The notes: a model not told the origin generated them from the letters alone. Numbered from the stretch's first letter, positions 10,591 through 21,621 are shown. The stretch is DNA of 50,052 nucleotides from Altererythrobacter sp. (GCA_017308255.1 JAFKFN010000022.1:1-50052); one strand, 5' to 3'. Numbers and translations: made by a program.

Positions 10591-11838
10591 TCACCCCAAC
10601 ATCCCCACGAACTTCTCGAACAGGTAGTAGCTGTCGTGCGGGCCCGGGCTGGCCTCCGGGTGGTACTGCACGCTGAAGGCCTTCTTGCCCTTGACCGCGA
10701 GGCCGGCGTTCGAGCCGTCGAACAGGGAGACGTGGGTTTCCTCCACGTTTTCCGGCAGCGTCTCGCGGTCCACCACGAAGCCGTGGTTCATGCTGGTGAT
10801 CTCCACCACGCCGTCGGACAGGCGCTTGACCGGGTGATTGGCGCCGCGGTGGCCCTGGTTCATCTTGGCGGTCTTCGCGCCCAGCGCGATGCCGAGCATC
10901 TGGTGGCCTAGGCAGATGCCGAACACCGGCATGTCCCGATCCAGCAGCGCGCGGATCGTCGGCACGGCGTATTCGCCGGTCGCCGCCGGATCGCCGGGGC
11001 CGTTGGAGAGGAACACGCCATCGGGCGAAAGGGCGAGGATGTCTTCCAGCGACGTCTGCGCCGGCACAACCGTGACCCGTGCACCGGCCTTCACCAGGTT
11101 GCGGAAGATGTTGTCCTTGGAGCCGTAATCGACCGCAACGACATGGGGACGCTTCCCCTCCTCCCCTTCAGGGGAGGGGGCCGGGGGGTGGGGGTTGTCG
11201 GGCGTGGAGCTTACATTCCCCACCCCAACCCCTCCCCTCAAGGGGAGGGGCTTTTCGTAGCCCTGCCCCAGCTGCCAGGTGCCACCTTCCCAGTCTTGGT
11301 GCTTTTCGCGACTCACGCGGCGGGCAAGGTCCATGCCTTCCAGCCCCGGCCACTCCTGCGCCTGCCTGAGCAGCGCGGGCACGTCGAATTCGCCCTTGGG
11401 ATCGTGCGCGATCACCGCGTTGGGTGCGCCGAGGGTGCGGATGCGGCGGGTGAGCGCGCGGGTATCCACGCCGGACAGGCCGATCTTGCCCAGGGCCGCC
11501 AGCCAATCGCCGAATTCGCTTTCGGCGCGGAAGTTGGATGAGGGGGTCACTTCCTCCCGCACGACGCAGCCGACGGCACCTTCCACCTGCGACTCGATGT
11601 CCTGCGGATTGGCGCCGACGTTGCCGATATGCGGGAACGTGAAAGTGATGATCTGCGCCGCGTAGGAGGGATCGGTCATGATCTCCTGATAGCCGGTCAT
11701 CGCGGTGTTGAAGCACAATTCCCCCACCGCGCTGCCTACCGCGCCGAAGCCCCGGCCCCAGATCACCGTTCCATCGGCGAGGACGAGGACTCCGGTCGCC
11801 CCCTTGGGTTGCGCAGCAGAAGACGCGGACAGGGCCAT
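10591..11838 (-). CDS. carA: carbamoyl-phosphate synthase small (glutaminase) subunit, with a repeat-derived insertion
   Basis: Hydrolyses glutamine and channels ammonia to CarB. The 415-residue protein has the N-terminal CPSase small-chain domain (about 15-195; [17 protein letters not shown]) and a class I glutamine amidotransferase domain (about 228-415) with the nucleophile in VFGICLGHQ and the His/Glu pair in [10 protein letters not shown]. Between them, 32 residues encoded by 11155-11250 are not family sequence: they are the translation of an inverted repeat pair, running from [11 protein letters not shown] to PEGEEG. The reading frame is kept and both domains look intact. ATG at 11838; 25 further codons upstream look non-coding. 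The gene is divergent from the YqeY gene. Confidence 0.96.
   Translation of the reverse strand: MALSASSAAQPKGATGVLVLADGTVIWGRGFGAVGSAVGELCFNTAMTGYQEIMTDPSYAAQIITFTFPHIGNVGANPQDIESQVEGAVGCVVREEVTPSSNFRAESEFGDWLAALGKIGLSGVDTRALTRRIRTLGAPNAVIAHDPKGEFDVPALLRQAQEWPGLEGMDLARRVSREKHQDWEGGTWQLGQGYEKPLPLRGGVGVGNVSSTPDNPHPPAPSPEGEEGKRPHVVAVDYGSKDNIFRNLVKAGARVTVVPAQTSLEDILALSPDGVFLSNGPGDPAATGEYAVPTIRALLDRDMPVFGICLGHQMLGIALGAKTAKMNQGHRGANHPVKRLSDGVVEITSMNHGFVVDRETLPENVEETHVSLFDGSNAGLAVKGKKAFSVQYHPEASPGPHDSYYLFEKFVGMLG
11155..11250. repeat. inverted REP pair inserted in frame inside carA
   Basis: There are two hairpins of the form CCCCTCCCCTT / AGGGGAGGGG, the left one at about 11155-11181 (with one extra T) and the right one at about 11229-11250. 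Both are flanked on the inner side by GGGGTGGGG or its complement, so the two halves are inverted copies of one unit. The 96 bases equal 32 codons and leave the carA frame open. The core differs from the CCCCTCCCGC family by having CCCC for CCGC in the stem. Confidence 0.85.
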
Positions 11839-11982
11839 GGGCTCTCCGTTCGAGGAATTTTCGACAATGGGTGCTAAGTCGCTGCCGCTAGAGCCGTCCT
11901 TCCCCCGCGTCAACCTCGCCAGCGGTGAAAAATGCCGCTAGGCCGCCTGGCAGCAGAACCATCCACTGGAAAGATACGAAAA

Positions 11983-12435
11983 ATGCTCCGCGACGATCTC
12001 AAGCAGGCGCAGATTGCGGCGATGAAGGCCGGCGAGAAGGAGCGGCTGGCCGCCGTGCGGCTGATCCTCGCCCGGATCAAGGACCGCGACATCGAGCAAC
12101 GCACCGCGAGCAAGCCGATGGAAGACGACGCGCTGGTGATCGACACCCTGCAGAAGATGGCCAAGCAGCGCCGCGAGTCGATCGAGATGTACGAGAAAGG
12201 CGGGCGCGAAGAACTGGCGGCCATAGAGCGCGGCGAACTGGCGGTGATCGAAGAATTCCTCCCCCGCCAGATGGACCAGGCGCAGACCAAGGCGGCCATC
12301 GAGTCGATCAAGGCCGAGCTCGGCGCGAGCGGCATGAAGGACATGGGCCGCGTCATGGCCGAGCTGAAAGCGCGCCATGGCACCGTGCTCGACATGGGCC
12401 GTGCGAGCGGGTGGGTGAAGGAGAGCTTGAACTAG
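11983..12435 (+). CDS. GatB/YqeY domain protein
   Basis: A 150-residue all-helical protein of the YqeY family, which shares the C-terminal tail domain of the amidotransferase subunit GatB; family members are thought to bind tRNA, but no precise job is established. It opens LRDDLKQAQIAAMKAGEKERLAAVRLILARIKDRDIE and carries the family stretch EEFLPRQMDQAQ near residue 95. ATG 11983 follows a purine-rich run; an in-frame start at 11932 would add 17 unlikely residues. Head-to-head with carA. Confidence 0.92.
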   Translation: MLRDDLKQAQIAAMKAGEKERLAAVRLILARIKDRDIEQRTASKPMEDDALVIDTLQKMAKQRRESIEMYEKGGREELAAIERGELAVIEEFLPRQMDQAQTKAAIESIKAELGASGMKDMGRVMAELKARHGTVLDMGRASGWVKESLN

Positions 12436-12464
12436 TCCCGCCGAAGGCCGGGACGCCCCAATCC

Positions 12465-12506
12465 CCCCTCCCGCTTGCGGGAGGGGTCGGGGGAGGGCCT
12501 GTTGGG
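12465..12506. repeat. REP element copy 3, reverse orientation, left of the DUF559 gene
   Basis: The palindrome core is 12465-12486 (TT in the loop). Its extension (TCGGGGGAGGGCCTGTTGGG) is the reverse complement of the sequence that precedes copy 1 at 2327-2344, with two differences. It lies 8 bases before the TTG start of the DUF559 gene, and its last bases may include that gene's ribosome binding site (GGGAG at 12504-12508). Confidence 0.85.
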
Positions 12507-12514
12507 AGACCTCG

Positions 12515-12946
12515 TTGGACAAAGGCTATTCTCGCCCAACGCAGCGTTCGCGAGAACTCCGTGCAGGCGCCACTGAGGCTGAACGAAAGCTTTGGCAGCA
12601 CTTGAAGGCGCGAAAGGTGATGGGAACGCGCTTCAATCGTCAGTTCCCTGTCGGCCCATACATCTGTGATTTCGTTTCACGCTCTCGAAAGCTCATCATC
12701 GAAGTCGATGGAGGCCATCATGGCCGCTCCGAGGAGCGAGCCTATGATATGCGCCGTACGGCGTTCCTCCGTGCACAGGGTTATCAAGTGATCCGCTACT
12801 GGAACTCCGACATATTGGATAATGTGGAAGGCGTGCTGAGGCGTATCGAGCGGGCTATGGAGGATATGCCCTCCCCCAGCCCCTCCCGCAAGCGGGAGGG
12901 GAGTTTGTGGAGTCACAGCCCCAAGGGGCGTGACAGATCATGCTGA
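12515..12946 (+). CDS. DUF559 family Vsr-like endonuclease
   Basis: A 143-residue protein of the DUF559 family, related to the very-short-patch-repair endonuclease fold. Visible are SRELRAGATEAERKLWQHL (about 12-30), RFNRQFPVGPYICDFVSRS (about 39-57) and KLIIEVDGGHH (about 59-69), which carry the Asp and Glu-x-Asp metal site, followed by QGYQVIRYWNSDIL. Function of the family is not established. The only usable start I find is TTG at 12515, 6 bases after GGGAG. The sequence is AT-richer than its surroundings (63 of 120 bases G or C at 12601-12720, by hand count). The last ~25 residues, beginning PSPSPSRKREG, come from a palindromic repeat. Its stop overlaps the dnaG start. Confidence 0.88.
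   Translation: MDKGYSRPTQRSRELRAGATEAERKLWQHLKARKVMGTRFNRQFPVGPYICDFVSRSRKLIIEVDGGHHGRSEERAYDMRRTAFLRAQGYQVIRYWNSDILDNVEGVLRRIERAMEDMPSPSPSRKREGSLWSHSPKGRDRSC
12869..12906. repeat. REP element copy 4, forward orientation, at the 3' end of the DUF559 gene
   Basis: The palindrome core is 12880-12901 (AA in the loop) with the extension GCCCTCCCCCAG on its left. It differs from copy 1 (2333-2370) at one base. With the reverse copy at 12465 it brackets the DUF559 gene as a terminal inverted repeat. It is translated as the tail of that protein. Confidence 0.87.
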
Positions 12947-14826
12947 CCCCCCAATGGCTCGACGAACTGCGGTCGCGCGTCACGCTGTCCGGCGTGGTCA
13001 TGCGCACGACGAAGCTCACGCGCGCCGGGCGGGAGTGGAAGGCGTGCTGCCCGTTTCATAACGAGAAGACGCCCAGCTTCACCGTCAATGACGAGAAAGG
13101 GTTCTACCACTGCTTCGGCTGCGGCGCGCATGGTGACGTGATCCGGTGGATGACGGACCAGCGCGGCCTTTCGTTCATGGATGCGGTGAAGGAACTGGCG
13201 GCCGAGGCGGGGATGGAGGTGCCCCGCGCCGATCCGCGCGAGGCGCGGGCGGCGGAGCAGCGGGCCGGCCTGCATGACGTCATGGCGGCGGCGCAGGCGT
13301 GGTTCGAGGACAGCCTGCGTTCCGCCGAGGGAGAGAAAGCGCGGGCCTATCTCCAGGCGCGGGGCTTCAACCAACGGACGATCGAGCGGTTCGGCTTCGG
13401 CTATGCGCCGGACAGCCGCACCGCGCTGCGGCGGGCGCTGTCACAGTTCGACGATGCCCTGCTGATCGAGGCGGGCCTGCGGATCAAGGTGGATGACAAG
13501 GAGCCGTACGACCGCTTCCGCGACCGGCTGATGCTGCCGATCCACGATGCGCGTGGGCGCGTGATCGCGTTCGGCGGACGAATCCTCGATAACACGAAAA
13601 AGGATGCGCCCAAGTATCTGAATTCACCCGATACTCCTTTGTTCGACAAGGGGCGCACGCTGTACAATCTGCACCGGGCCGGGCCGGTCTCGCGCAAGAG
13701 CGGGCGGATCGTGGTGGTGGAAGGCTACATGGACGTGATCGCCCTCGCCGCCGCCGGGATCGAGGACGCCGTGGCGCCGATGGGCACGGCGCTGACCGAA
13801 CGGCAGATCGAACTTCTGTGGCGCCTGAGCGACAAGCCCGTGCTGTGTTTCGACGGAGACGCCGCCGGCAAGCGCGCGGCCATGCGCGCGGCGGCGCGGG
13901 CTTTGCCGATGCTGATACCGGGCCATTCGCTGCGGTTCGTCACGCTTCCGGCCGGGATGGACCCCGACGACCTGGTCAAGGCCAGGGGAAGCCAGGCGAT
14001 GGAAAGCCTGCTGGCGGAGCCGGCCAGCCTGCTCGACACGCTGTGGGAACATGAGCGCGCGGCCGCCCCCCTCGCCTCGCCTGAAGACAAGGCTGGGCTC
14101 AAGGCCCGCGTGCTCGAGCATGTTGAGGCGATCCAGAACACGGACATTCGCGCGCTTTATCGGCGTGATCTGCTCGACCGGTTCTCGGCCTTCGCCTTCC
14201 CCAAACGCGAAGCGTCCCCCCGCGACAGGCCCTTTCGCGGGGCTTCCCGCGCAGCCGTGGCGGGGGCGTCCGACCGGCTGCGCCGGGCCGCCGGCGTCAA
14301 TCCGCGCGACGGGCTGGCGCAGGCCGTACTCGACGGGCTGGCCCGCCATCCCGACCAGATTCCCCGCCATGCGGAAGCGCTGCTCAGCCTCGCCCCGGCC
14401 GAGCCGCGGCTGGCCCGGGCCATCGATGCGCTGCTGGACCGGGCGGATGGACTTGAAGGCGGCGCGCGCCACACCATATCCGCCCCGGGCATCCAGACGC
14501 CGCCGCCGGATAACGCCATGTTTTCCTTCCTCGTGGAAGGCACTGATCCGCAGGTCGCGCGCGAGGAACTGGCCGAAGCGGTGGCGTTGCTGGTCGAACG
14601 GCCAGCGCTGGACGCCGCCATCGCTGCGGCCACGGCTCGTTTCGATATCGACCCTGACGGTGCTTTCGCCGAGCAGCAGCGGCTGCGCCAACGAAAGCTG
14701 GAAATAGAGTTGCGACTCGGGCACATGGCCCGCAAGCGTGCCGCCCAGGAAGAACCGGGGCCGGCAATGGGGCACAAGGCGGCGGCGACGGGCGAGGCCC
14801 GCGCCAACGGACAGGAAACAGGTTGA
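12940..14826 (+). CDS. dnaG: DNA primase
   Basis: Lays down RNA primers at the replication fork. The 628-residue protein has the N-terminal CHC2 zinc finger with ligands Cys37, His40, Cys58 and Cys61 ([11 protein letters not shown]...YHCFGCG). A catalytic TOPRIM core follows, with [12 protein letters not shown] (the Glu) and [12 protein letters not shown] (the DxD). The C-terminal helicase-interaction region is less conserved. The ATG at 12940 overlaps the end of the DUF559 gene by 7 bases; AAGGGGCG about 11 bases upstream may serve as binding site. It runs into rpoD with a TTGA overlap or a 14-base gap. Confidence 0.97.
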   Translation: MLTPQWLDELRSRVTLSGVVMRTTKLTRAGREWKACCPFHNEKTPSFTVNDEKGFYHCFGCGAHGDVIRWMTDQRGLSFMDAVKELAAEAGMEVPRADPREARAAEQRAGLHDVMAAAQAWFEDSLRSAEGEKARAYLQARGFNQRTIERFGFGYAPDSRTALRRALSQFDDALLIEAGLRIKVDDKEPYDRFRDRLMLPIHDARGRVIAFGGRILDNTKKDAPKYLNSPDTPLFDKGRTLYNLHRAGPVSRKSGRIVVVEGYMDVIALAAAGIEDAVAPMGTALTERQIELLWRLSDKPVLCFDGDAAGKRAAMRAAARALPMLIPGHSLRFVTLPAGMDPDDLVKARGSQAMESLLAEPASLLDTLWEHERAAAPLASPEDKAGLKARVLEHVEAIQNTDIRALYRRDLLDRFSAFAFPKREASPRDRPFRGASRAAVAGASDRLRRAAGVNPRDGLAQAVLDGLARHPDQIPRHAEALLSLAPAEPRLARAIDALLDRADGLEGGARHTISAPGIQTPPPDNAMFSFLVEGTDPQVAREELAEAVALLVERPALDAAIAAATARFDIDPDGAFAEQQRLRQRKLEIELRLGHMARKRAAQEEPGPAMGHKAAATGEARANGQETG

Positions 14827-14837
14827 CGCAAGAGATC

Positions 14838-16868
<2,031 letters not shown>

Positions 16869-16914
16869 ATTTTTTTGCCGGGGGCGGGAACCCCCCGGGC
16901 ATCCGGCCGTTTTC

Positions 16915-17015
16915 CCTATGCCAAACGATGTAAAAGTCTTTTGGTGATGAGACGACTTCAAGAGATTGAAGACGTCATCAGGAGCCCCGACGCCTAGCGG
17001 CGCCGGGGCTTTCCT
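16915..17015 (+). ncRNA. possible small RNA downstream of rpoD, or simply its 3' leader and terminator
   Basis: About 65 bases with no open frame contain an imperfect hairpin (GATGAGACGACTTCAA against TTGAAGACGTCATC around 16946-16979) and lead straight into a strong terminator. I do not recognise the RNA family and see no convincing promoter, so this could be just the rpoD 3' untranslated region. Confidence 0.25.
16983..17015 (+). terminator. rho-independent terminator after rpoD
   Basis: AGCCCCG at 16983-16989 pairs with CGGGGCT at 17004-17010, and CGCC with GGCG inside that, giving an 11-pair stem with one mismatch and a TAGC loop. TTTCCTTA follows. It also marks the point where the converging minus-strand operon ends. 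Confidence 0.8.
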
Positions 17016-18181
17016 TATCCCGCACCCCGCCGTTCCAGCCATTCGACGATCGCATCGGCGGCCCTCTCTGCCGAAGGGCGCGCGCCGAGATCGAAGGTAT
17101 AGGCGAAAAGCTCTCTCTGCACTTCAGCATAGCGGCCCGGATCGTCCACGGCGGCGGACAGCGCCTCGGCCATTTCGGGGATCGAGCGGACCACCGGCCC
17201 GGCCCGCCAATGGTTAAAATCGGGATCGCCCTGCCATCGCCGGCCCACCGCATCGAGGAAAACGCAAGGGCGCGGCCAGCACAGGAACTCATAGACCTGG
17301 CTGCTGGCGTCACCCAGGTAGATATCGGCCAGCGCGGTATAGGTCATGTCGAACAGCGCCGCGCTGCCGGTGTCCACATGGATATTGGGCGCGGCGAAAA
17401 TCCGTTCGGGAATCGGCGGCACCCGGGCGACCGAGAGCGGATCGAGAGCGATCGTCCAACGCTTGGCGAACAGCATGACATGTGGCGCGAAGATCAGGTT
17501 GAAACGATCCTGGTCCGCGAACCATTCCAGCACAGCCGGCCCCATCCGATACCAGGACGATAGCGCGGGCGAAGGATGCGGATTGTACAGCACCACCGGG
17601 CGCGGCTTGTCGAACAGCGGCCCGGGCGGCTTGCCCGGCGGCAGATCGAACTTGGGATAGCCGACGATCGCGTATCCGCCAGGCTTCAGCAGGCCGGCCG
17701 CCTGCAGCCGGTCGCGGGTCTTGGGACCGGACAGCAGCGCCAGATCGAACTTGCCGCTCGCCTTGTCGAAGCCGATCGCGCGATCGCCCGCGCCGTGCCG
17801 CGTATGGACCAGCGCGGTTTTCAGGCCGAACCGGGTCTTGAGCAGCGCGAAGGTCTTTTCCGGCGCCACCAGCGCATCGCATTCGGCAAAGCGCGCCAGA
17901 TTGCGGCGCAGGATCGAAAGGCGATCCGTCGGCAAGGCGCCCCCTGAAAGCCGGGTAAGCCAACGCGCCGCCCCGGAAGGCGGCTCCAGCCGCTCGATCG
18001 TGCCGTTGGAAGGCGCGCCCCCGGTCTCCCACAGCCGCCGCACTTCCTGTTCCGCCGGCCCCGGCGTGACGAAGAGGCGCAGTTGCACGGCGGGATAGGC
18101 CCGCGCCATGGCCAGGGCGATGGGAAGCGCGTGGGCCACCTGATGGCCGGCGACATGATTGAAAAGGAAGCCGACGCGCAC
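17015..18181 (-). CDS. CDP-glycerol glycerophosphotransferase-like (TagB/TagF-type) transferase
   Basis: A 388-residue GT-B-like protein. The N-terminal half starts MRVGFLFNHVAGHQVAHALPIALAMARAYP, typical of the donor-independent Rossmann half. The C-terminal half has YNPHPSP, APHVMLFAKR and ADIYLGDASSQVYEFLCWPRPCVFLD, close to the TagB/TagF signature for glycerophosphate polymer enzymes (usually DYSSxxFDF). It starts with GTG at 18181, three bases from the stop of the phosphatase gene. With the neighbouring nucleotidyltransferase and phosphatase it probably attaches an activated alcohol-phosphate or sugar to an envelope glycan. The donor is unknown. Confidence 0.72.
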   Translation of the reverse strand: MRVGFLFNHVAGHQVAHALPIALAMARAYPAVQLRLFVTPGPAEQEVRRLWETGGAPSNGTIERLEPPSGAARWLTRLSGGALPTDRLSILRRNLARFAECDALVAPEKTFALLKTRFGLKTALVHTRHGAGDRAIGFDKASGKFDLALLSGPKTRDRLQAAGLLKPGGYAIVGYPKFDLPPGKPPGPLFDKPRPVVLYNPHPSPALSSWYRMGPAVLEWFADQDRFNLIFAPHVMLFAKRWTIALDPLSVARVPPIPERIFAAPNIHVDTGSAALFDMTYTALADIYLGDASSQVYEFLCWPRPCVFLDAVGRRWQGDPDFNHWRAGPVVRSIPEMAEALSAAVDDPGRYAEVQRELFAYTFDLGARPSAERAADAIVEWLERRGAG

Positions 18182-18184
18182 GGC

Positions 18185-18859
18185 TCACGCCCCCCGCCAG
18201 TCGAGCACCGGCCAGCGCTCGCGCCGCGCCAGCGCCAACATCCGAGGCGATGGATTGACGGCGAACGGCTCGTCCGCCCATTCGCAGACCGCCTGGTCGG
18301 ACGCATGATCGGTGAAGAAGCGGATATGGGCCCCGTCCCGCGCAATGCCCCGATCCTGCAGCGCGGCGACGATCATCGCCAGCTTGGCCGAGCCATAGCA
18401 ATTGGCGCCAGCGATCCGATGAGTCAGGCCCTCACCCTCATGCACCCCGGCGGTCGCGACCACGTCGGCGATGCCGAGGCGCCGGGCCAGCGGCTCGATG
18501 TAAAGCGCCGACGCGGCCGTGGCGAGCATGACGGTGCGGCCGGCCGCGCGTTCGGCCGCCATGCGCTCCACCGCCTGGGGATAGAGCCCGCCGCGAAACA
18601 GCCGCTCCGCAAACGCCTCCGCCAGCGCGTGGGCCTTTTCGCGCGGTACGTGCCTTCCCAGGGCCACGCGGTGCATCGCTTCCTTCATCGTGGAACGCGA
18701 TACGATCCCGGCGGCATAAGCCAGCGCGACGGGCAGAAGCAGGGGCAGAAGCAGGGCGCGCCACGGCGCATGGCGCCGCATCGCGAAGAGGAGGAACAGG
18801 CTGTAAGTGGGCTTGCGCGTGATCGTGCGATCCACGTCGAAAATCGAAAGCAGCCTCAT
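18185..18859 (-). CDS. HAD-IB family phosphatase (SerB-like)
   Basis: A 224-residue haloacid-dehalogenase-superfamily hydrolase. Motif I is FDVDRTIT (Asp8 nucleophile, Asp10), motif II is MLATAAS, and the C-terminal metal loop is FFTDHASD. A hydrophobic stretch (about 33-53, APWRALLLPLLLPVALAYAAG) sits in the cap region, as in many HAD-IB hydrolases. It is not serB itself: that gene is at 36410. The ATG at 18859 abuts the stop of the upstream nucleotidyltransferase (no gap). Likely substrate: a phosphorylated intermediate of the same envelope pathway. Confidence 0.85.
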   Translation of the reverse strand: MRLLSIFDVDRTITRKPTYSLFLLFAMRRHAPWRALLLPLLLPVALAYAAGIVSRSTMKEAMHRVALGRHVPREKAHALAEAFAERLFRGGLYPQAVERMAAERAAGRTVMLATAASALYIEPLARRLGIADVVATAGVHEGEGLTHRIAGANCYGSAKLAMIVAALQDRGIARDGAHIRFFTDHASDQAVCEWADEPFAVNPSPRMLALARRERWPVLDWRGA

Positions 18860-19699
18860 CTATACCTGTCTGGTGAGCAGTCCCTCAACCAGCACATGGT
18901 CCGCATATTTGTCCACGTCCACCCCTGCCCGCGCATAAGGAATGCGAACGGCGTGGACCGTCAGGCCCAGCTTGCGGCTGAGCGCGGCGAAGCCTTCATC
19001 CAGCGAAAGCCGCCTGAACATCATCCGCAGCAGCAACCAGGGCCCCAGTTCCCACGCCATGCGCCAGGGCTTCTTGCGGTGCGCTTCCAGCCGTTTCCAG
19101 TAAGCGAGCCCGGCGAAGATCCGCGGGCCGTTGAACGCGAACAGGTTGGCGCCCGTCACATCGACATCGCGGAAATGCAGCCAGGTCCTGTTGCCGTCCA
19201 GCGCTTCGGCCGCGGCCACCGTCCTTTCCGCTATGCCCACCGCCGCGTCGCAATGGCCGGAATGGTCCAGAAACCAATCCAGCATGGCCGCATCCAGCAG
19301 CACGTGATCGGCGGTGGTCACCAGAACCGGCCAGTCCGAATTGCGCAGCACGGCCATGAGCGACGTGGATATCCGGCCGCCCGATCGGACGAGCCGCACC
19401 CGGGGATCGAGACTGTGCCGGATCAGCGCCGGGTGATCGAACAGCACCTCCGGATGCTGGGCAAGCACCAGCACCTCGCCGATCCGGGGATAGGCGAGGA
19501 GGGTTTCCAGCACATGGGCCAGCATCGGCTTCCCGGCGACGGGAACCAGCGATTTCGACGAAACAGAGAATTGCCGGGCCAGCGAATCGCCGCCCGGCCT
19601 GTCACCGGCAAGCAGCACGGCTCTCCAGCGGACAGCTTGTTCCGGCGGGTTTTCGATAGCGGACGCTACGGCCTCATCCAGCACGGTACGGCCAATCAT
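18860..19699 (-). CDS. MobA-like NTP transferase
   Basis: A 279-residue nucleotidyltransferase with the family N-terminal loop, here modified: AVLLAGDRPGGDSLARQF, followed by the lysine-containing KSLVPVAGKPMLAHVLETLL. VLVTTADHVLLDAAML carries the metal-binding Asp. It probably activates a sugar- or alcohol-phosphate with CTP or another NTP. It is the first gene of the three-gene operon 19699-17015, all with 0-3 base spacing. The start at 19699 is the first ATG of the frame; no clear binding site is seen, and a start about 30 residues later, closer to AVLLAG, is possible. Confidence 0.8.
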   Translation of the reverse strand: MIGRTVLDEAVASAIENPPEQAVRWRAVLLAGDRPGGDSLARQFSVSSKSLVPVAGKPMLAHVLETLLAYPRIGEVLVLAQHPEVLFDHPALIRHSLDPRVRLVRSGGRISTSLMAVLRNSDWPVLVTTADHVLLDAAMLDWFLDHSGHCDAAVGIAERTVAAAEALDGNRTWLHFRDVDVTGANLFAFNGPRIFAGLAYWKRLEAHRKKPWRMAWELGPWLLLRMMFRRLSLDEGFAALSRKLGLTVHAVRIPYARAGVDVDKYADHVLVEGLLTRQV

Positions 19700-19853
19700 C
19701 CTCCATGCAGAGCAGACCTGTCCGCAGCTGGCAAACGCACGATGTCAAAAATGGTTCACAAAAAGTTGCCGCGGCGCGCTGGAAGCCAGGCTGATCCAGA
19801 GCAAAGCCCATTTGCGGTGGCACAGCGCGGCGCGAGCCACTATGTGCGCGGTG

Positions 19854-20297
19854 ATGAAGATCGCCATTGCTTCCGATCACGCGGCCTTCGCGCTGAAGGC
19901 GGAGCTTGCCGGCCACCTGCGCGAACTGGGGCACGAGGTTGCCGACCTCGGCCCGGACAGCACCGCTTCCGTGGATTATCCCGATTACGGCTACAAGCTG
20001 GCCGAACACATCGCCGGCGGGCGCGCGGAATACGGCGTGGCCCTGTGCGGCAGCGGGATAGGCATCTCGATCGCGGTCAACCGCGTGCCGGCGGCGCGCT
20101 GCGCGCTCATTTCGGAACCTGTCTCCGCCCGCCTGGCGCGTGAGCACAACGACGCCAACGTGATCGCGATGGGGGCTCGACTCGTCGGCATCGACATGGC
20201 CAAGGCCTGCCTCGAAACCTTCCTTTCCACCCCGTTCGCCGGCGACCGGCATGCCCGCCGCGTCGAGAAACTGTCGAAAATCCCACAGGACGCCTGA
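19854..20297 (+). CDS. rpiB: ribose 5-phosphate isomerase B
   Basis: Interconverts ribose 5-phosphate and ribulose 5-phosphate in the pentose phosphate pathway. The 147-residue product carries [13 protein letters not shown] at the N-terminus and the active-site cysteine loop [15 protein letters not shown] near residue 70, followed by [18 protein letters not shown] 19854 gives the canonical [10 protein letters not shown] start; ATG codons at 19842 and 19812 in the same frame would add short unconserved tails. It is 4 bases upstream of glyA and probably in one transcript. Confidence 0.97.
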   Translation: MKIAIASDHAAFALKAELAGHLRELGHEVADLGPDSTASVDYPDYGYKLAEHIAGGRAEYGVALCGSGIGISIAVNRVPAARCALISEPVSARLAREHNDANVIAMGARLVGIDMAKACLETFLSTPFAGDRHARRVEKLSKIPQDA

Positions 20298-20301
20298 TTC
20301 C

Positions 20302-21618
20302 ATGAACTCGCTGACCAGCCCCGCCCTCGAAGCCGATCCTCTCCGCCGCTTCTGGCAAGACAACCTGGCGGAAGCCGATCCGGACGTGGCGGCGATCATC
20401 GGGCGGGAACTCGGCCGCCAGCGCGATCGGATCGAGCTGATCGCCAGCGAGAACATCGCCAGCCCGGCCGTGCTGGAAGCGACCGGCTCCGTCTTCACCA
20501 ACAAGTATGCCGAAGGCTATCCCGGCCGCCGCTATTACGGCGGGTGCGACTATGCCGACGAGGTGGAGCGGCTGGCGATCGAGCGGGCCAAGCAACTGTT
20601 CCATTGCGAATTCGCCAATGTGCAGCCGAACAGCGGCAGCCAGATGAACCAGGCGGTGTTCCTGGCGCTGCTGAAGCCCGGCGACACGTTCATGGGCCTG
20701 GATCTGGCGGCCGGCGGGCACCTGACCCATGGTTCGCCCGTGAACATGAGCGGCAAGTGGTTCAACGCCGTGCCTTATGGCGTGCGCCAGGAAGACCAGC
20801 GGCTGGACATGGACACCGTCCGCGCCCTCGCCCAGGAGCACAAGCCAAAGCTGATCATCGCCGGCGCGACCGCCTATCCCCGGCATTGGGACTTCGCCGC
20901 GTTCCGCGAGATCGCGGACGAGGTGGGCGCGCACCTGCTGGTGGACATGTCGCACTTCTCCGGCCTGGTGGCGGGCGGCGCGCACCCTTCGCCCTTCCCG
21001 CATGCGCACGTCGTCACCAGCACCACGCACAAGAGCCTGCGCGGCCCGCGTTCCGGCATCATCCTCACCAATGACGAAGCGCTGGCGAAGAAGTTCAACA
21101 GCGCCGTGTTCCCGGGGATGCAGGGCGGCCCGCTGATGCATGTGATCGCGGCCAAGGCGGTGGCTTTCGGCGAAGCGCTGCGGCCGGAATTCAAGGTCTA
21201 TGCCCATTCCGTGGTCGAAAATGCCAAGGCCCTTGCCGCCAGCCTTGAGGAACATGGCCTGAGGATCGTTTCGGGCGGGACGGACAACCATCTGATGCTG
21301 GTCGATCTCAGCCCCAAGGAAGTGACCGGAAAGGCCGCCGAAGTGGGCCTCGACCGCGCGTTCCTGACTTGCAACAAGAACGCGATCCCGTTCGATCCGC
21401 TGCCGCCGACGAAGACGTCCGGCATCCGGCTGGGCACCCCCGCGGCGACCACGCGCGGCTTCGGCCCGGCCGAATTCCGCAAGGTCGGCGGGCTGATCGC
21501 CGAAGTGCTGGAAGGGATGCGGAAGAACGGCGATGCGGGCGATGCGCAAGTCGAGGAAAGCGTGCGGCGCCGCGTCACCGAACTGTGCGAGGCGTTCCCC
21601 GTCTATCCCGGGAGGTAA
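20302..21618 (+). CDS. glyA: serine hydroxymethyltransferase
   Basis: A pyridoxal-phosphate enzyme that turns serine and tetrahydrofolate into glycine and methylene-tetrahydrofolate, the main one-carbon source. The 438-residue product has [19 protein letters not shown], the N-terminal signature; [12 protein letters not shown]; and the PLP lysine in [13 protein letters not shown]. The ATG at 20302 follows the rpiB stop closely. The genes after it (a 71-aa membrane protein, nrdR, a TrmJ-like gene) are spaced by 3 and 6 bases and then a 17-base overlap, suggesting one operon with rpiB. Confidence 0.98.
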   Translation: MNSLTSPALEADPLRRFWQDNLAEADPDVAAIIGRELGRQRDRIELIASENIASPAVLEATGSVFTNKYAEGYPGRRYYGGCDYADEVERLAIERAKQLFHCEFANVQPNSGSQMNQAVFLALLKPGDTFMGLDLAAGGHLTHGSPVNMSGKWFNAVPYGVRQEDQRLDMDTVRALAQEHKPKLIIAGATAYPRHWDFAAFREIADEVGAHLLVDMSHFSGLVAGGAHPSPFPHAHVVTSTTHKSLRGPRSGIILTNDEALAKKFNSAVFPGMQGGPLMHVIAAKAVAFGEALRPEFKVYAHSVVENAKALAASLEEHGLRIVSGGTDNHLMLVDLSPKEVTGKAAEVGLDRAFLTCNKNAIPFDPLPPTKTSGIRLGTPAATTRGFGPAEFRKVGGLIAEVLEGMRKNGDAGDAQVEESVRRRVTELCEAFPVYPGR

Positions 21619-21621
21619 GCG

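Noticed and set aside
16869-16905. Terminator formed by TTTTTTT and the GGGGGCGGGAACCCCCC stem right after rpoD.
   Set aside because: On the plus strand the T-run comes before the stem, and on the minus strand A-residues follow it, so neither orientation fits an intrinsic terminator. The stem at 16983 fits.
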